Source of the DNA: Chloroflexota bacterium
GTDB lineage: Bacteria; Chloroflexota; Anaerolineae; Ardenticatenales; Ardenticatenaceae
DNA: 9,105 nucleotides
Reading direction: 5' to 3'
NCBI GenBank assembly: GCA_003520455.1
Contig: DOUV01000072.1
Location: 1 to 9,105, forward strand
This document shows positions 1-6,100 of the stretch, in pieces (within the stretch, counting starts at the first letter, position 1; each line of letters opens with the position of its first letter). A model generated the notes under the pieces. It ran no database searches and had not been told where the DNA came from. It saw nothing but the letters and a program-made list of their open reading frames with translations. The position numbers and the translations under genes were made by a program.

Positions 1-663
1 CAGCGCGAGGGCCGCCTCGAGCTGCAGCGCGATGGCGGTCAGCCCCTGGGCGAGCGTATCGTGAATCTCACGGGCCAGGCGGTTGCGCTCCTCACTGGCA
101 GCCAAACGGGTGCTCTCGGCATGCAGCCGGGCCCGCTCGATCGCGAGGCCAAGCTGATAGCCGATGGTGTAGAGCAGGTGCAACTCGTCCGGCTCCAGGC
201 TACGCCAATTGGCGCTGGCGACGTTGAGGACGCCCAACGGCTTGGTGTGGGTGTAGATTGGCACGCTGGCGTGGTAGCGGAGCCCCTCGGTGCCGCCGAT
301 CAGGTTTTTGAGGCGACTACATGTGAGGACGTTGACGTTGGCGGCGCCAGTCAGGTCGCCTTCCTGGAAGGTATCCAGACAGAGACAGGAGCCGCCCATC
401 CGCTCGGGGTGGTTTGCGAGGGCCGGCGGCAGGTGGCGCGCCGCTGCCAGGTAGAACGTATCGCCCGCCTCGTCGAGCAGCCAGAGCCAGGCGGTGCGCA
501 GGCCGAGGAGCTCAGCGACGAGCTCCAGGGTGTTCTCCAGGGCTTCATCCAGGTCGAGCGCTCGATTCAGCCCCTCCGCGATCGCATTGAGAATCGAGAG
601 CTCGCGGTTGCGCTGCAGGAGGGGCTGGCTCTCAGATTCACGATCCACAGATGGTTTCGGCAT
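1..663 (-). CDS. GAF-domain sensor histidine kinase, N-terminal part (cut by the window edge)
   Basis: The 221 visible residues are the input and dimerisation half of a two-component sensor kinase of the NarX/LiaS-like class. Residues about 20-180 look like a GAF domain that ends in a helix. They are followed by the HisKA_3 H-box EERNRLAREIHDTLAQGLTA (191-210), with the predicted phospho-acceptor His201. The ATPase domain lies beyond position 1. No transmembrane segment is visible, so the sensor is probably cytosolic. The GAF domain carries C93-x-C95 and C115 around the motif GAANVNVLTCSRLK (107-120), a signature I associate with Chloroflexota kinases of this type. HisKA_3 kinases normally phosphorylate a LuxR/NarL-type regulator, but none is visible here. 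I chose the ATG at 661-663 because the coding signal begins there and a promoter sits just upstream. No Shine-Dalgarno sequence precedes it. The signal sensed is unknown. Confidence 0.9.
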   Translation of the reverse strand, partial: MPKPSVDRESESQPLLQRNRELSILNAIAEGLNRALDLDEALENTLELVAELLGLRTAWLWLLDEAGDTFYLAAARHLPPALANHPERMGGSCLCLDTFQEGDLTGAANVNVLTCSRLKNLIGGTEGLRYHASVPIYTHTKPLGVLNVASANWRSLEPDELHLLYTIGYQLGLAIERARLHAESTRLAASEERNRLAREIHDTLAQGLTAIALQLEAALAL

Positions 664-670
664 ACGGGGT

Positions 671-699
671 ATTGTAGGGCGCGAGGAGGGTGGGGGCAA
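671..699 (-). promoter_or_regulatory. Putative promoter of the sensor kinase, giving a leaderless mRNA
   Basis: On the minus strand TTGCCC (694-699) and TACAAT (671-676) are separated by exactly 17 bp. They match 4/6 and 5/6 of the sigma70 consensus. The -10 box ends only 7 bp before the ATG at 663, so transcription would begin at or next to the start codon. The absence of any Shine-Dalgarno sequence fits this. Confidence 0.5.
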
Positions 700-740
700 A
701 CGGAGGATGGTGGTCAACGGATGCGCTGAGGCCGGAACGG

Positions 741-774
741 AGGTGCGACGCACTTTCCGAAGTGCGTCGCACCT
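741..774. repeat. Perfect 15-bp inverted repeat (hairpin) between the propeller and kinase genes
   Basis: The arms AGGTGCGACGCACTT (741-755) and AAGTGCGTCGCACCT (760-774) pair without mismatch around the loop TCCG (756-759). The element starts 7 bp past the stop codon of the propeller gene and lies upstream of the kinase promoter. It is therefore well placed to end propeller-gene transcription or protect its 3' end. No T-run follows on either strand, so it is not a textbook intrinsic terminator. It could also be a dispersed extragenic palindrome or a protein-binding site. Confidence 0.85.
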
Positions 775-781
775 GATCCGC

Positions 782-2077
782 TCAGCGGGGGGACCAGGCG
801 GCGAAGAAGCCCCGTGTGACGCGCGTGGGCGCACTTCCCTCTCCGATGGGGTGAACCCACACACCCTGGAAGCCATTCTCGCCGAGGCCGGCGTAGACGA
901 AGGCGCTGCTGTCGGGCGCCCACAGGGTCATACTCTGGGCGTATTGGTCAAAGAAACGGAGGTAATCCAGAAGAAACGTATCGCTCGGGGAGAAGAGGCT
1001 GAGCGGGAAGGTGCGCGTGCCATCCCAGATGTGCCAGCGCAGCCAGAGTTGCTCCTGACGCAGCGGGGCAGCTTCGGGCACCGGGGTGACCGGCGGGTGG
1101 CGCTCCGGACGCAGAAAGATGACGTAGCGACTGTCGGGACTCCAAAAGAAGGCCAGAACCGGCTCCGCGCTGAGCTCGCGGGCCTGATTCGTGTTCAAAT
1201 CGGCGATGTAGAGTGGGCCAAAGGCGGCTGTCCCGATTGGCTCCGGGGTGATCGCATAGGCGATTTGGCGGCGATCGGGGCTCATCGTGAAGCTGATGAC
1301 ACCATCGAAGCTGGTGATCTCGTGCTGTAAGGTCCCCTCGGGGGTCGCCGCGATCAGGCGCTGGGCGGTACCGTCACGAACCGCATAGAGGAGCTGGCTG
1401 CCATCGGGACTCCATTGGGGTGCGGCGAACGCGGCAGGCCTGGCGTCTAGTGGGGCTTGCGTGCCATCCAGCGAGAGCAGCGCCAGGCGATCGGTGCCGA
1501 TGTGGGTCAGTAAACGTCGACCGTCGGGCGCCCACGAAAAGTAGAGTGGCTGCCCCCGATCGAGGGTCGTCGCTTCATCGCCACCGTGGGCGACGTCCAC
1601 GAGCGAGAGAGCTAATTCCGTCGTCCCGCTGCTGAGGTAGGCCAGGCGCTGACTATCGGGACTCCAGAAGAGGTAAAAAGCGGGAAAAGGAATGACCGCC
1701 GTGGTTCGATCACGGCCGTCGGAGCGACTGGTCAGAAGAGTGCTGTGGATATCGCTGGTCCGGCTATCAATCTCAACCCAGGCCACCCGTTCGGCTGAGG
1801 GTGACCAGGTGGGCTGGCGATAAGTATGATCGGTCGTCGCATCGGTTGTAAGCGCCTGGCGATCGCTGCCATCCGGGCTGACCGTGTAGATATTGCCGTC
1901 ATCACCCAGGACGACCAGGCGATTCGCGCTCGGAGGCGTGCTGAGAGACTTCAACGCCCGTTCGCCACCGGGTGTCAGGCTCACCCACACGAGGCCAGTT
2001 GCGACCAGGCAGGCGCACGCCACCAACACGACACCGAAACAGCCCATTCCGACGACGACCAGCTTCCACCCGCGCAT
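782..2077 (-). CDS. Membrane-anchored WD40-like (TolB/PD40-type) beta-propeller protein
   Basis: The protein has 431 aa. Residues about 5-33 form one hydrophobic segment after a short basic N-terminus (MRGWK), which suggests a signal anchor with the rest outside the membrane. The remainder is built of beta-propeller repeats marked by W-[SA]-P-[DS] turns at residues 91, 138, 182, 222, 312, 386 and 428, with a variant MSPD at 265. This is the pattern of the TolB/PD40 family. Such domains usually bind proteins or ligands and have no catalytic signature, so a specific role cannot be given. Eight turn motifs suggest a seven- or eight-bladed propeller. The reading frame stays open up to 2320, but the segment before MRGWK is low-complexity and unlike protein. 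GAGATGAGG before the ATG at 2077 and a promoter at about 2114-2143 support the shorter form. The gene appears to be a single transcription unit followed by the palindrome at 741-774. Confidence 0.88.
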   Translation of the reverse strand: MRGWKLVVVGMGCFGVVLVACACLVATGLVWVSLTPGGERALKSLSTPPSANRLVVLGDDGNIYTVSPDGSDRQALTTDATTDHTYRQPTWSPSAERVAWVEIDSRTSDIHSTLLTSRSDGRDRTTAVIPFPAFYLFWSPDSQRLAYLSSGTTELALSLVDVAHGGDEATTLDRGQPLYFSWAPDGRRLLTHIGTDRLALLSLDGTQAPLDARPAAFAAPQWSPDGSQLLYAVRDGTAQRLIAATPEGTLQHEITSFDGVISFTMSPDRRQIAYAITPEPIGTAAFGPLYIADLNTNQARELSAEPVLAFFWSPDSRYVIFLRPERHPPVTPVPEAAPLRQEQLWLRWHIWDGTRTFPLSLFSPSDTFLLDYLRFFDQYAQSMTLWAPDSSAFVYAGLGENGFQGVWVHPIGEGSAPTRVTRGFFAAWSPR

Positions 2078-2113
2078 GGTACCCTCATCTCTTTCTAACC
2101 AGGACCTCTCGGA

Positions 2114-2143
2114 AGTATAGCACACCGCTGCTGGTGGCGGTAA
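2114..2143 (-). promoter_or_regulatory. Putative promoter of the propeller gene
   Basis: The minus strand has TATACT (2114-2119), preceded by TG in the extended -10 position (TGCTATACT). A weak -35-like TTACCG (2138-2143) lies 18 bp upstream. The predicted transcript would have a leader of about 30 nt before the ATG at 2077. The -10 box is convincing and the -35 box is poor. Confidence 0.5.
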
Positions 2144-2292
2144 GGGTTGCGCGGGACGCGGAGCAGTGCGGGGACTGCCGTGGTCCCCATGGAGACGAAT
2201 AGGACTCGACGAGCGGCTGCCGGTCGAGCAACGCAAGGACGATTCGTTCGCTCGCGGCCGGGAGTGGTGCTCTGGCCTGAAAGCTCGGACGC

Positions 2293-2799
2293 TCAGGTCG
2301 AGAGCAGGTACTTGGACCACACCTCAGAGGTGTTGGTCTCGCCGAGCAGAGCAATCGCCATGTAGCGCGGGCGGAAGGGCTGGCGCATCAGGCGCATGCT
2401 TGCTTCGCCGGGCAGGCGGTTGCCCTTGCGTTGGTTACAGGGTGCACAGGCGAGAACGATATTTTCCCAGGTTGTTTGCCCTCCACGCGCCCGTGGAACG
2501 ACGTGATCGAGGGTCAAAGCGTGCTTGCCGGGCTGCGCGCCGCAGTACTGACAGGTGTGGTGGTCGCGAGTCATGACCGTGCGACGGGTCAACGGGATGC
2601 CCAACCGCCCCGGAATCCGGACGTAGTTCACCAGCCGAATGACGAGCGGTACCCGGAGCGCAATGTGTTCAGAACGAAGGGTGGCCTCGGCCGCCTCCAA
2701 CAGCTCCGCCTTTTCTTTGAGCAGAAGCACGATGGCTCGCTTAACCGAGATGATGTTCAGCGGTTCGTAGCTGGCGTTGAGGACCAGGACGCTGCCCAT
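2293..2799 (-). CDS. HNH endonuclease family protein
   Basis: The protein has 168 aa. The C-terminal half is an HNH nuclease fold with a zinc knuckle: C83-QY-C86, then D98-H99 in LTLDHVVPRARGG (95-107), N113 in WEN, and C118-x2-C121-N122 followed by RKGNR. These are the metal-binding and catalytic residues of the HNH/HNH_5 group. The N-terminal part, beginning MGSVLVLNASYEPLNI, is typical of a widespread stand-alone bacterial HNH family whose function is unsettled. Nuclease activity on DNA is inferred from the fold only, and no restriction partner or methylase is nearby. The frame is open up to 2859, but I chose the ATG at 2799. AAGGAAG lies 8 nt before it and the family's usual N-terminus begins there. 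The longer start would also run into the upstream terminator. No clear promoter is visible between that terminator and the gene. Confidence 0.9.
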   Translation of the reverse strand: MGSVLVLNASYEPLNIISVKRAIVLLLKEKAELLEAAEATLRSEHIALRVPLVIRLVNYVRIPGRLGIPLTRRTVMTRDHHTCQYCGAQPGKHALTLDHVVPRARGGQTTWENIVLACAPCNQRKGNRLPGEASMRLMRQPFRPRYMAIALLGETNTSEVWSKYLLST

Positions 2800-2856
2800 C
2801 GAGTCGACTTCCTTTTTCCTTTCAGCGCACGAGCATTGCTCCGTGGCGAACACGGG

Positions 2857-2885
2857 CAAAGAAAAAGGCCCCCATGGGGACCTTT
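2857..2885 (-). terminator. Intrinsic terminator after the Cys-cluster gene
   Basis: Read on the minus strand, positions 2885-2864 form an 11-bp self-complementary hairpin (AAAGGTCCCC paired with GGGGGCCTTT, one U-G wobble). A T-rich tail, TTTTTCTTT, follows. It lies about 60 bp past the stop codon of the gene at 2947-3291 and just upstream of the HNH gene, so it should separate the two units at least in part. Confidence 0.8.
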
Positions 2886-2946
2886 CGAGAGACGCAAAAA
2901 GCGCTCAGGGTGCAGCACCAGAAGTGGTGTTGAGGGAGGAGTATGC

Positions 2947-3291
2947 TCATGCCGCGTTGGACGCCTCGTGTGAGGCCAGAAACGCTTCGACCTCTTCTTT
3001 GGCTTTGCGAAAGCGGCGCAACAAGGCCGAATCGGATCCCTTGAAGCTGGTCACCGCGCGGCTGGCGCAGGTGTCGCAGCCCAAGGAAAGTTTGTAGCTT
3101 CCGGGCTGGCAGTTGAGACAACCACATAGCCGAACCATCATCAGCGTAAACGCCAGGCTCTCCTCGTTCGCCTCATCGAGTTGCTCGATGTGTTCCGTCA
3201 GTTCGAGCCAGGCGCCGTTACGCACTCCTCTGAGCGCGGGGATCGCCGAGTGCGGGAACATCAACTCGTTGTTGCGGTACATAGATGACAT
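2947..3291 (-). CDS. Conserved small Cys-cluster protein of unknown function
   Basis: This 114-aa protein is one I do not recognise by function. It has a central cluster C56-x-C58-x2-C61-x10-C72-x2-C75 (from LCGCLNCQ to GCDTCA), which resembles a zinc-binding knuckle or another metal- or disulfide-bonded site. The C-terminal part (about 88-108) is charged and probably helical (LLRRFRKAKEEVEAFLASHE). There is no signal peptide or membrane segment, so it is likely cytosolic. Both the ATG at 3291 and the ATG at 3282 (MYRNNELMFPHSA) are possible starts. A GGTGG stretch a few bases before 3291 favours the longer form. It has its own promoter-like site upstream and a terminator downstream, so it appears monocistronic although it lies next to the HNH gene. 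The coherent composition and dense Cys pattern argue that it is a real gene. Confidence 0.8.
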   Translation of the reverse strand: MSSMYRNNELMFPHSAIPALRGVRNGAWLELTEHIEQLDEANEESLAFTLMMVRLCGCLNCQPGSYKLSLGCDTCASRAVTSFKGSDSALLRRFRKAKEEVEAFLASHEASNAA

Positions 3292-3353
3292 AGGCGTCCA
3301 CCATCCTTCGCGATGTGGCCAAACGTGGGCTCATCTGCCGATTCCTGTCAAGG

Positions 3354-3381
3354 ATTATAGACGCTCTATCAAGAAAAGCAA
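3354..3381 (-). promoter_or_regulatory. Putative promoter of the Cys-cluster gene
   Basis: A perfect TATAAT on the minus strand (3354-3359) has TTGCTT (3376-3381) 16 bp upstream, which matches only 3/6 of the -35 consensus. It would give a leader of about 55 nt before the ATG at 3291. A perfect TTGACA lies at 3346-3351, but no -10 box follows at a suitable distance, so I prefer the TATAAT. Confidence 0.5.
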
Positions 3382-3406
3382 GTTTTCGGTGTAAAAACCG
3401 GACGGC

Positions 3407-4693
3407 TCATGCCACGACGCGGCCCCCGCCGGCCGGGGCCGTCAAGGCCTCACCGAGAGCCTCACCCTGACGGACCATGTAGGTCGGGATGCCGGCGATG
3501 GCGAGCGCACTCTCGAGAGTTGCGGAGGCGGGCGCACGGCGGTCGAAGCTATGGGCATCAACGAGCACGGCAATCGGGCGGATGCCACGGCGACGCAGTC
3601 CCCGCAGCGCGTCCACCCAGACCGGCCAGGGTGAGGGTGTCACGACGATGACGGTGGTGCCCCGGGTAAAGAAGTTTTCCTCGAGGGTCAGCACATGTTC
3701 CAGTGAGAGCGTACCACGCGCCTGGAGAACAGCCAGGCTCTCCAGGAGCCTGGTGAGCTGGCGCAGGCCGCGGTCGGGCTGAACGATCTCCCGCTTGACG
3801 CCGTGGGCGATGAGGCCGACCGCGCGGTTCTGCTCGAGAAAATGCTGGCCGAGTGAAGCGGCGATAGTGACCGCGTACTCCTCCGTGGCCGGCTCAATGG
3901 CTGCCTGAGGCTCGTTGAGCCAGAGCAGCGCCGGCTCGTGCTCGAGGTTCACGACCGGGGTGCCGGGCACCGCGGTGTGGACCGACTCACACATATCGAG
4001 CACGATCCAGATGTTGGCGGTCGGATCTTCCTCGAACTCCTTGACGATCAGTCGTCCAGTCCGCGCCACGCCTGGCCAGTGGATCCGGTTGAAGCTATCG
4101 CCTGGGGCATACTCGCGCACGCCTGCCACGTTGGGCGTGACGTGGTGCGTGCGTCGCCGGAGCGATTCGCCCCCGAGGAGCTGTCCGACCGGAGGCGCAA
4201 ACCCTGGGATAGGGAAGGTGGCCGGGTAGACGACGATTGACGAGGTCTGGGGCAGATTCCGGGCGAGCTTGAAGAGCCCGAACGGGTCGCCCGAAATCAG
4301 CCGCATCGGACCCAGGCGGTAGCGTCCCCGTTTGCGAGCGGTACTCCTGGCAGCCCAGCCGCGCGCGCGGTGGGGCGGCAAGGAATTGATGACGCGGCTG
4401 GCGCGGTAGCCCGGCATCTCCGAGAAGTCGCGCATCTCTAACCAGAGCTTCGGTAAGAACCCCGTGTTGCGAATGATGAAGCGCTCCTCGGCCGGCCGTC
4501 CTACCTGGACGCGTTTAGACTGGGTGATACGGGTGAGCGCCACCCAACGCAAGTTGAGCCAGGCCCACAGGAATGAGAAAATCAGCGTGGCGCCCACCAG
4601 GTAGACGAGGGTAAAAATCAACCGCCGGCCGGTTTGAACCGCGATGATCGTCAAGACGAGCAGGAGCAGGAAGAGAAAACCACTACGGCGCAT
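3407..4693 (-). CDS. DUF58 domain membrane protein, partner of the MoxR ATPase
   Basis: The protein has 428 aa. Two hydrophobic segments (about 4-20 and 25-45) anchor the N-terminus. A beta-rich stretch follows, and then the DUF58 core: SGDPFGLF (134-141) and VREYAPGDSFNRIHW (192-206). After the core comes RLIVKEFEED and a VWA-like start IVLDM (230-234). DUF58 proteins are generally encoded beside MoxR ATPases and are thought to work with them in envelope or complex assembly, although the exact activity is not established. Here the gene starts 12 bp after the ATPase stop codon, so the two are almost certainly co-transcribed. The ATG at 4693 is preceded by GAGCGAGGA. The transglutaminase-like or further VWA genes that often follow this pair are absent. 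The next gene downstream on this strand is the Cys-cluster gene, which has its own promoter. No clear terminator follows the stop codon. Confidence 0.9.
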   Translation of the reverse strand: MRRSGFLFLLLLVLTIIAVQTGRRLIFTLVYLVGATLIFSFLWAWLNLRWVALTRITQSKRVQVGRPAEERFIIRNTGFLPKLWLEMRDFSEMPGYRASRVINSLPPHRARGWAARSTARKRGRYRLGPMRLISGDPFGLFKLARNLPQTSSIVVYPATFPIPGFAPPVGQLLGGESLRRRTHHVTPNVAGVREYAPGDSFNRIHWPGVARTGRLIVKEFEEDPTANIWIVLDMCESVHTAVPGTPVVNLEHEPALLWLNEPQAAIEPATEEYAVTIAASLGQHFLEQNRAVGLIAHGVKREIVQPDRGLRQLTRLLESLAVLQARGTLSLEHVLTLEENFFTRGTTVIVVTPSPWPVWVDALRGLRRRGIRPIAVLVDAHSFDRRAPASATLESALAIAGIPTYMVRQGEALGEALTAPAGGGRVVA

Positions 4694-4705
4694 AGCATTC
4701 CTCGC

Positions 4706-5662
4706 TCAGGCGCGCACGCGGGTCTGAGCGCCAGGCACCGGGACGGTGTTGAGCAGCTCTTCGATGACAGTCCCCGCCTCGACATTCTTGATTCGGGCGG
4801 CCGGGCTGATGATCAGGCGATGGGCCAGAGTCGGCCCGGCGAGCGCCTTGATGTCATCAGGCAGGACGTAGTCGCGACCCGCGGCGGCGGCCCGCGCCTG
4901 GGCGGTGTGGTAGAGGGCCAGGGAGCCACGGGGGCTGGTGCCGAGGTAGACATCGGGATGTTGGCGGGTCGCCCGCGTCAGGTCCACGACGTAGCGCTTG
5001 ATCAGGTCATCGACGTAGACCTCCCGCACCGCCCGTTGGGCGGCGAGCAACTCCTCGATCGAGACGACCTGGCCGATGGTCTCGATCGGGTGGAGTCGCT
5101 GCTGTGAGGTCAGAATGGCGATCTCATCGGCCGCTTCGGGGTAGCCCAGGTGGATGCGGAGCAGGAAGCGGTCGAGTTGCGCCTCAGGCAGGGGGAAGGT
5201 GCCCTCATACTCGATCGGGTTCTGGGTAGCCATGACCACAAAGGGGCGCGGGAGGGGGTAGGTAACGCCATCAACGGTGACCTGGCGCTCCTCCATCGCC
5301 TCCAAGAGCGCCGACTGGGTTTTGGGTGTCGCCCGGTTGATTTCGTCGGTGAGAACGACCTGGGCCATGATTGGACCCGGCCGGAACTCAAACTCGCGCT
5401 CTTTCTGGTTGAAGACCGAAACGCCGGTCACGTCGGTAGGGAGAAGGTCGGGGGTAAACTGAATCCGTTTGAACGAGCATCCGACGCTGCGGGCAACCGC
5501 CTTGGCCAATGTCGTTTTGCCTGTGCCGGGCACATCTTCGATGAGAATGTGGCCCTCGCACAACAGTGCCAGCAGCGCGAGACGTACCTCACGGTGTTTG
5601 CCAAGAATCACCCGCTCAACATTTGCCGATACGCGACGCACAATTTCTTCGATCTGCGGCAT
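4706..5662 (-). CDS. MoxR-family AAA+ ATPase
   Basis: The protein has 318 aa, the usual MoxR length. In order it shows Walker [11 protein letters not shown] (42-51), Walker [11 protein letters not shown] (102-111; D106, E107), sensor 1 ATQNP (145-149), the LDRF arginine (R165) and the sensor-2 region [10 protein letters not shown] (241-250; R245). All the residues needed for ATP hydrolysis appear present. MoxR ATPases act as chaperone-like motors that help activate or assemble partner proteins, often VWA-containing ones. The DUF58 protein encoded 12 bp downstream is the likely partner. The frame is open to 5806, but the true start is the ATG at 5662. AGGAGG at 5669-5674 is 6 nt from it, whereas the in-frame ATG at 5668 directly abuts that site. 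The gene is transcribed divergently from groESL across a 515-bp regulatory region. The precise cellular role cannot be read from the sequence. Confidence 0.95.
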   Translation of the reverse strand: MPQIEEIVRRVSANVERVILGKHREVRLALLALLCEGHILIEDVPGTGKTTLAKAVARSVGCSFKRIQFTPDLLPTDVTGVSVFNQKEREFEFRPGPIMAQVVLTDEINRATPKTQSALLEAMEERQVTVDGVTYPLPRPFVVMATQNPIEYEGTFPLPEAQLDRFLLRIHLGYPEAADEIAILTSQQRLHPIETIGQVVSIEELLAAQRAVREVYVDDLIKRYVVDLTRATRQHPDVYLGTSPRGSLALYHTAQARAAAAGRDYVLPDDIKALAGPTLAHRLIISPAARIKNVEAGTVIEELLNTVPVPGAQTRVRA

Positions 5663-5668
5663 GAACAT

Positions 5669-5674
5669 CCTCCT
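5669..5674 (-). promoter_or_regulatory. Ribosome binding site that fixes the MoxR start
   Basis: A perfect AGGAGG is 6 nt from the ATG at 5662 and 0 nt from the in-frame ATG at 5668. Only the former is usable, so translation begins MPQIEEIV rather than [10 protein letters not shown]. Confidence 0.8.
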
Positions 5675-5764
5675 GGAGACAGGCGCTGCACTCCCACCGC
5701 ACGCCGGCCGGGTGCGGAAGGAGCAACGCGGAACAAGATTACGGTCCAATCTGCAAGTCCCAGG

Positions 5765-5790
5765 ATTATAGTCACTTTGCAAACAATCAA
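5765..5790 (-). promoter_or_regulatory. Putative promoter of the moxR-DUF58 operon
   Basis: A perfect TATAAT on the minus strand (5765-5770) lies about 100 bp before the ATPase start. The nearest -35-like hexamer, TTGATT (5785-5790), is only 14 bp away, which is short. The -10 box sits in the same ten-base context (CTATAATCCT) as the promoter at 3354-3359. Confidence 0.45.
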
Positions 5791-5807
5791 GTAACGGCGC
5801 CTGCACT

Positions 5808-5866
5808 GGCCCCGTGACTGGGGCCGATCCGGCTCCTGGCAGCCGGGCGCCTGCCCGAGCGGGCGC
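5808..5866. other. Three tandem hairpins in the moxR/groES divergent region
   Basis: Three inverted repeats follow one another almost without gap. GGCCCC/GGGGCC is at 5808-5825 with a 6-nt loop. CCGGCT/AGCCGG is at 5829-5846 with a 6-nt loop. GCGCCTGC/GCGGGCGC is at 5847-5866 with one T-G wobble and a 4-nt loop. A 10-bp palindrome CTCGATCGAG (5868-5877) comes next. The block lies upstream of both predicted promoters, so neither transcript should contain it. It may be a boundary, a protein-binding region or a trace of an unseen transcript. Confidence 0.6.
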
Positions 5867-5882
5867 TCTCGATCGAGGGAGA

Positions 5883-5917
5883 GAGTGCTAACCGAGGGCC
5901 GGGTTCGAGAGTGCTAA
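5883..5917. promoter_or_regulatory. Two directly repeated HrcA half-sites
   Basis: GAGTGCTAA, the exact right arm of the CIRCE consensus, occurs at 5883-5891 and again at 5909-5917, 26 bp apart. Neither has a matching TTAGCACTC arm at the 9-bp spacing of a full operator. They lie about 120-150 bp upstream of the groESL -35 box. They could be auxiliary HrcA contacts or remains of old operators. Confidence 0.55.
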
Positions 5918-6033
5918 GATCGAAAAACAGCGAGAATCGGCGAAAATAAAAGCATGATTTCGATCAAGTGAGTGTTGCCAGGGTATCTCTGAGTATTTCC
6001 AGATAAGCCTGCCGCTTTCTCGTGAACGCTGAT

Positions 6034-6062
6034 TTGCCAAAGTTAGCACTCTCCGATATACT
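6034..6062 (+). promoter_or_regulatory. Sigma70-like promoter of groESL
   Basis: TTGCCA (6034-6039) and TATACT (6057-6062) are separated by exactly 17 bp, and each matches 5/6 of the consensus. The predicted start is near 6069, inside the CIRCE operator, so bound HrcA would block initiation directly. The leader is about 110 nt. Confidence 0.8.
6043..6051. promoter_or_regulatory. Third HrcA half-site, inside the groESL promoter spacer
   Basis: TTAGCACTC is the exact left arm of the CIRCE consensus and sits between the -35 and -10 boxes. It is in the same orientation as the left arm of the full CIRCE, 24 bp upstream of it. There is no right arm at the proper distance. Confidence 0.6.
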
Positions 6063-6066
6063 TTGG

Positions 6067-6093
6067 TTGGCACTCTGGAAAGTGGAGTGCCAA
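6067..6093. promoter_or_regulatory. CIRCE operator for the HrcA repressor
   Basis: TTGGCACTC, nine bases, then GAGTGCCAA: a perfect 9-bp inverted repeat with the diagnostic CIRCE spacing. It differs from the consensus TTAGCACTC-N9-GAGTGCTAA by one compensated base in each arm. It overlaps the predicted transcription start. HrcA is known to hold CIRCE-bearing promoters off until heat or unfolded protein titrates GroEL, which HrcA needs to stay active. Confidence 0.93.
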
Positions 6094-6100
6094 TTGTTTG

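Noticed and set aside
494..1330. Plus-strand open frames opposite the kinase and propeller genes
   Set aside because: They span the palindrome and the kinase promoter and have shadow-type composition.
2170..2188. Hairpin GGGGAC/GTCCCC downstream of the HNH gene as a terminator
   Set aside because: The stem is only 6 bp with a 7-nt loop, no T-run follows, and it lies more than 100 bp past the stop codon.
3346..3351. A perfect TTGACA as the -35 box of the Cys-cluster gene
   Set aside because: No -10-like hexamer follows at 16-18 bp; the TATAAT just upstream is the better candidate.
5918..5965. 8-bp inverted repeat GATCGAAA/TTTCGATC in the divergent region
   Set aside because: The 32-nt loop and short arms make chance likely in this AT-richer patch, and no function is suggested.
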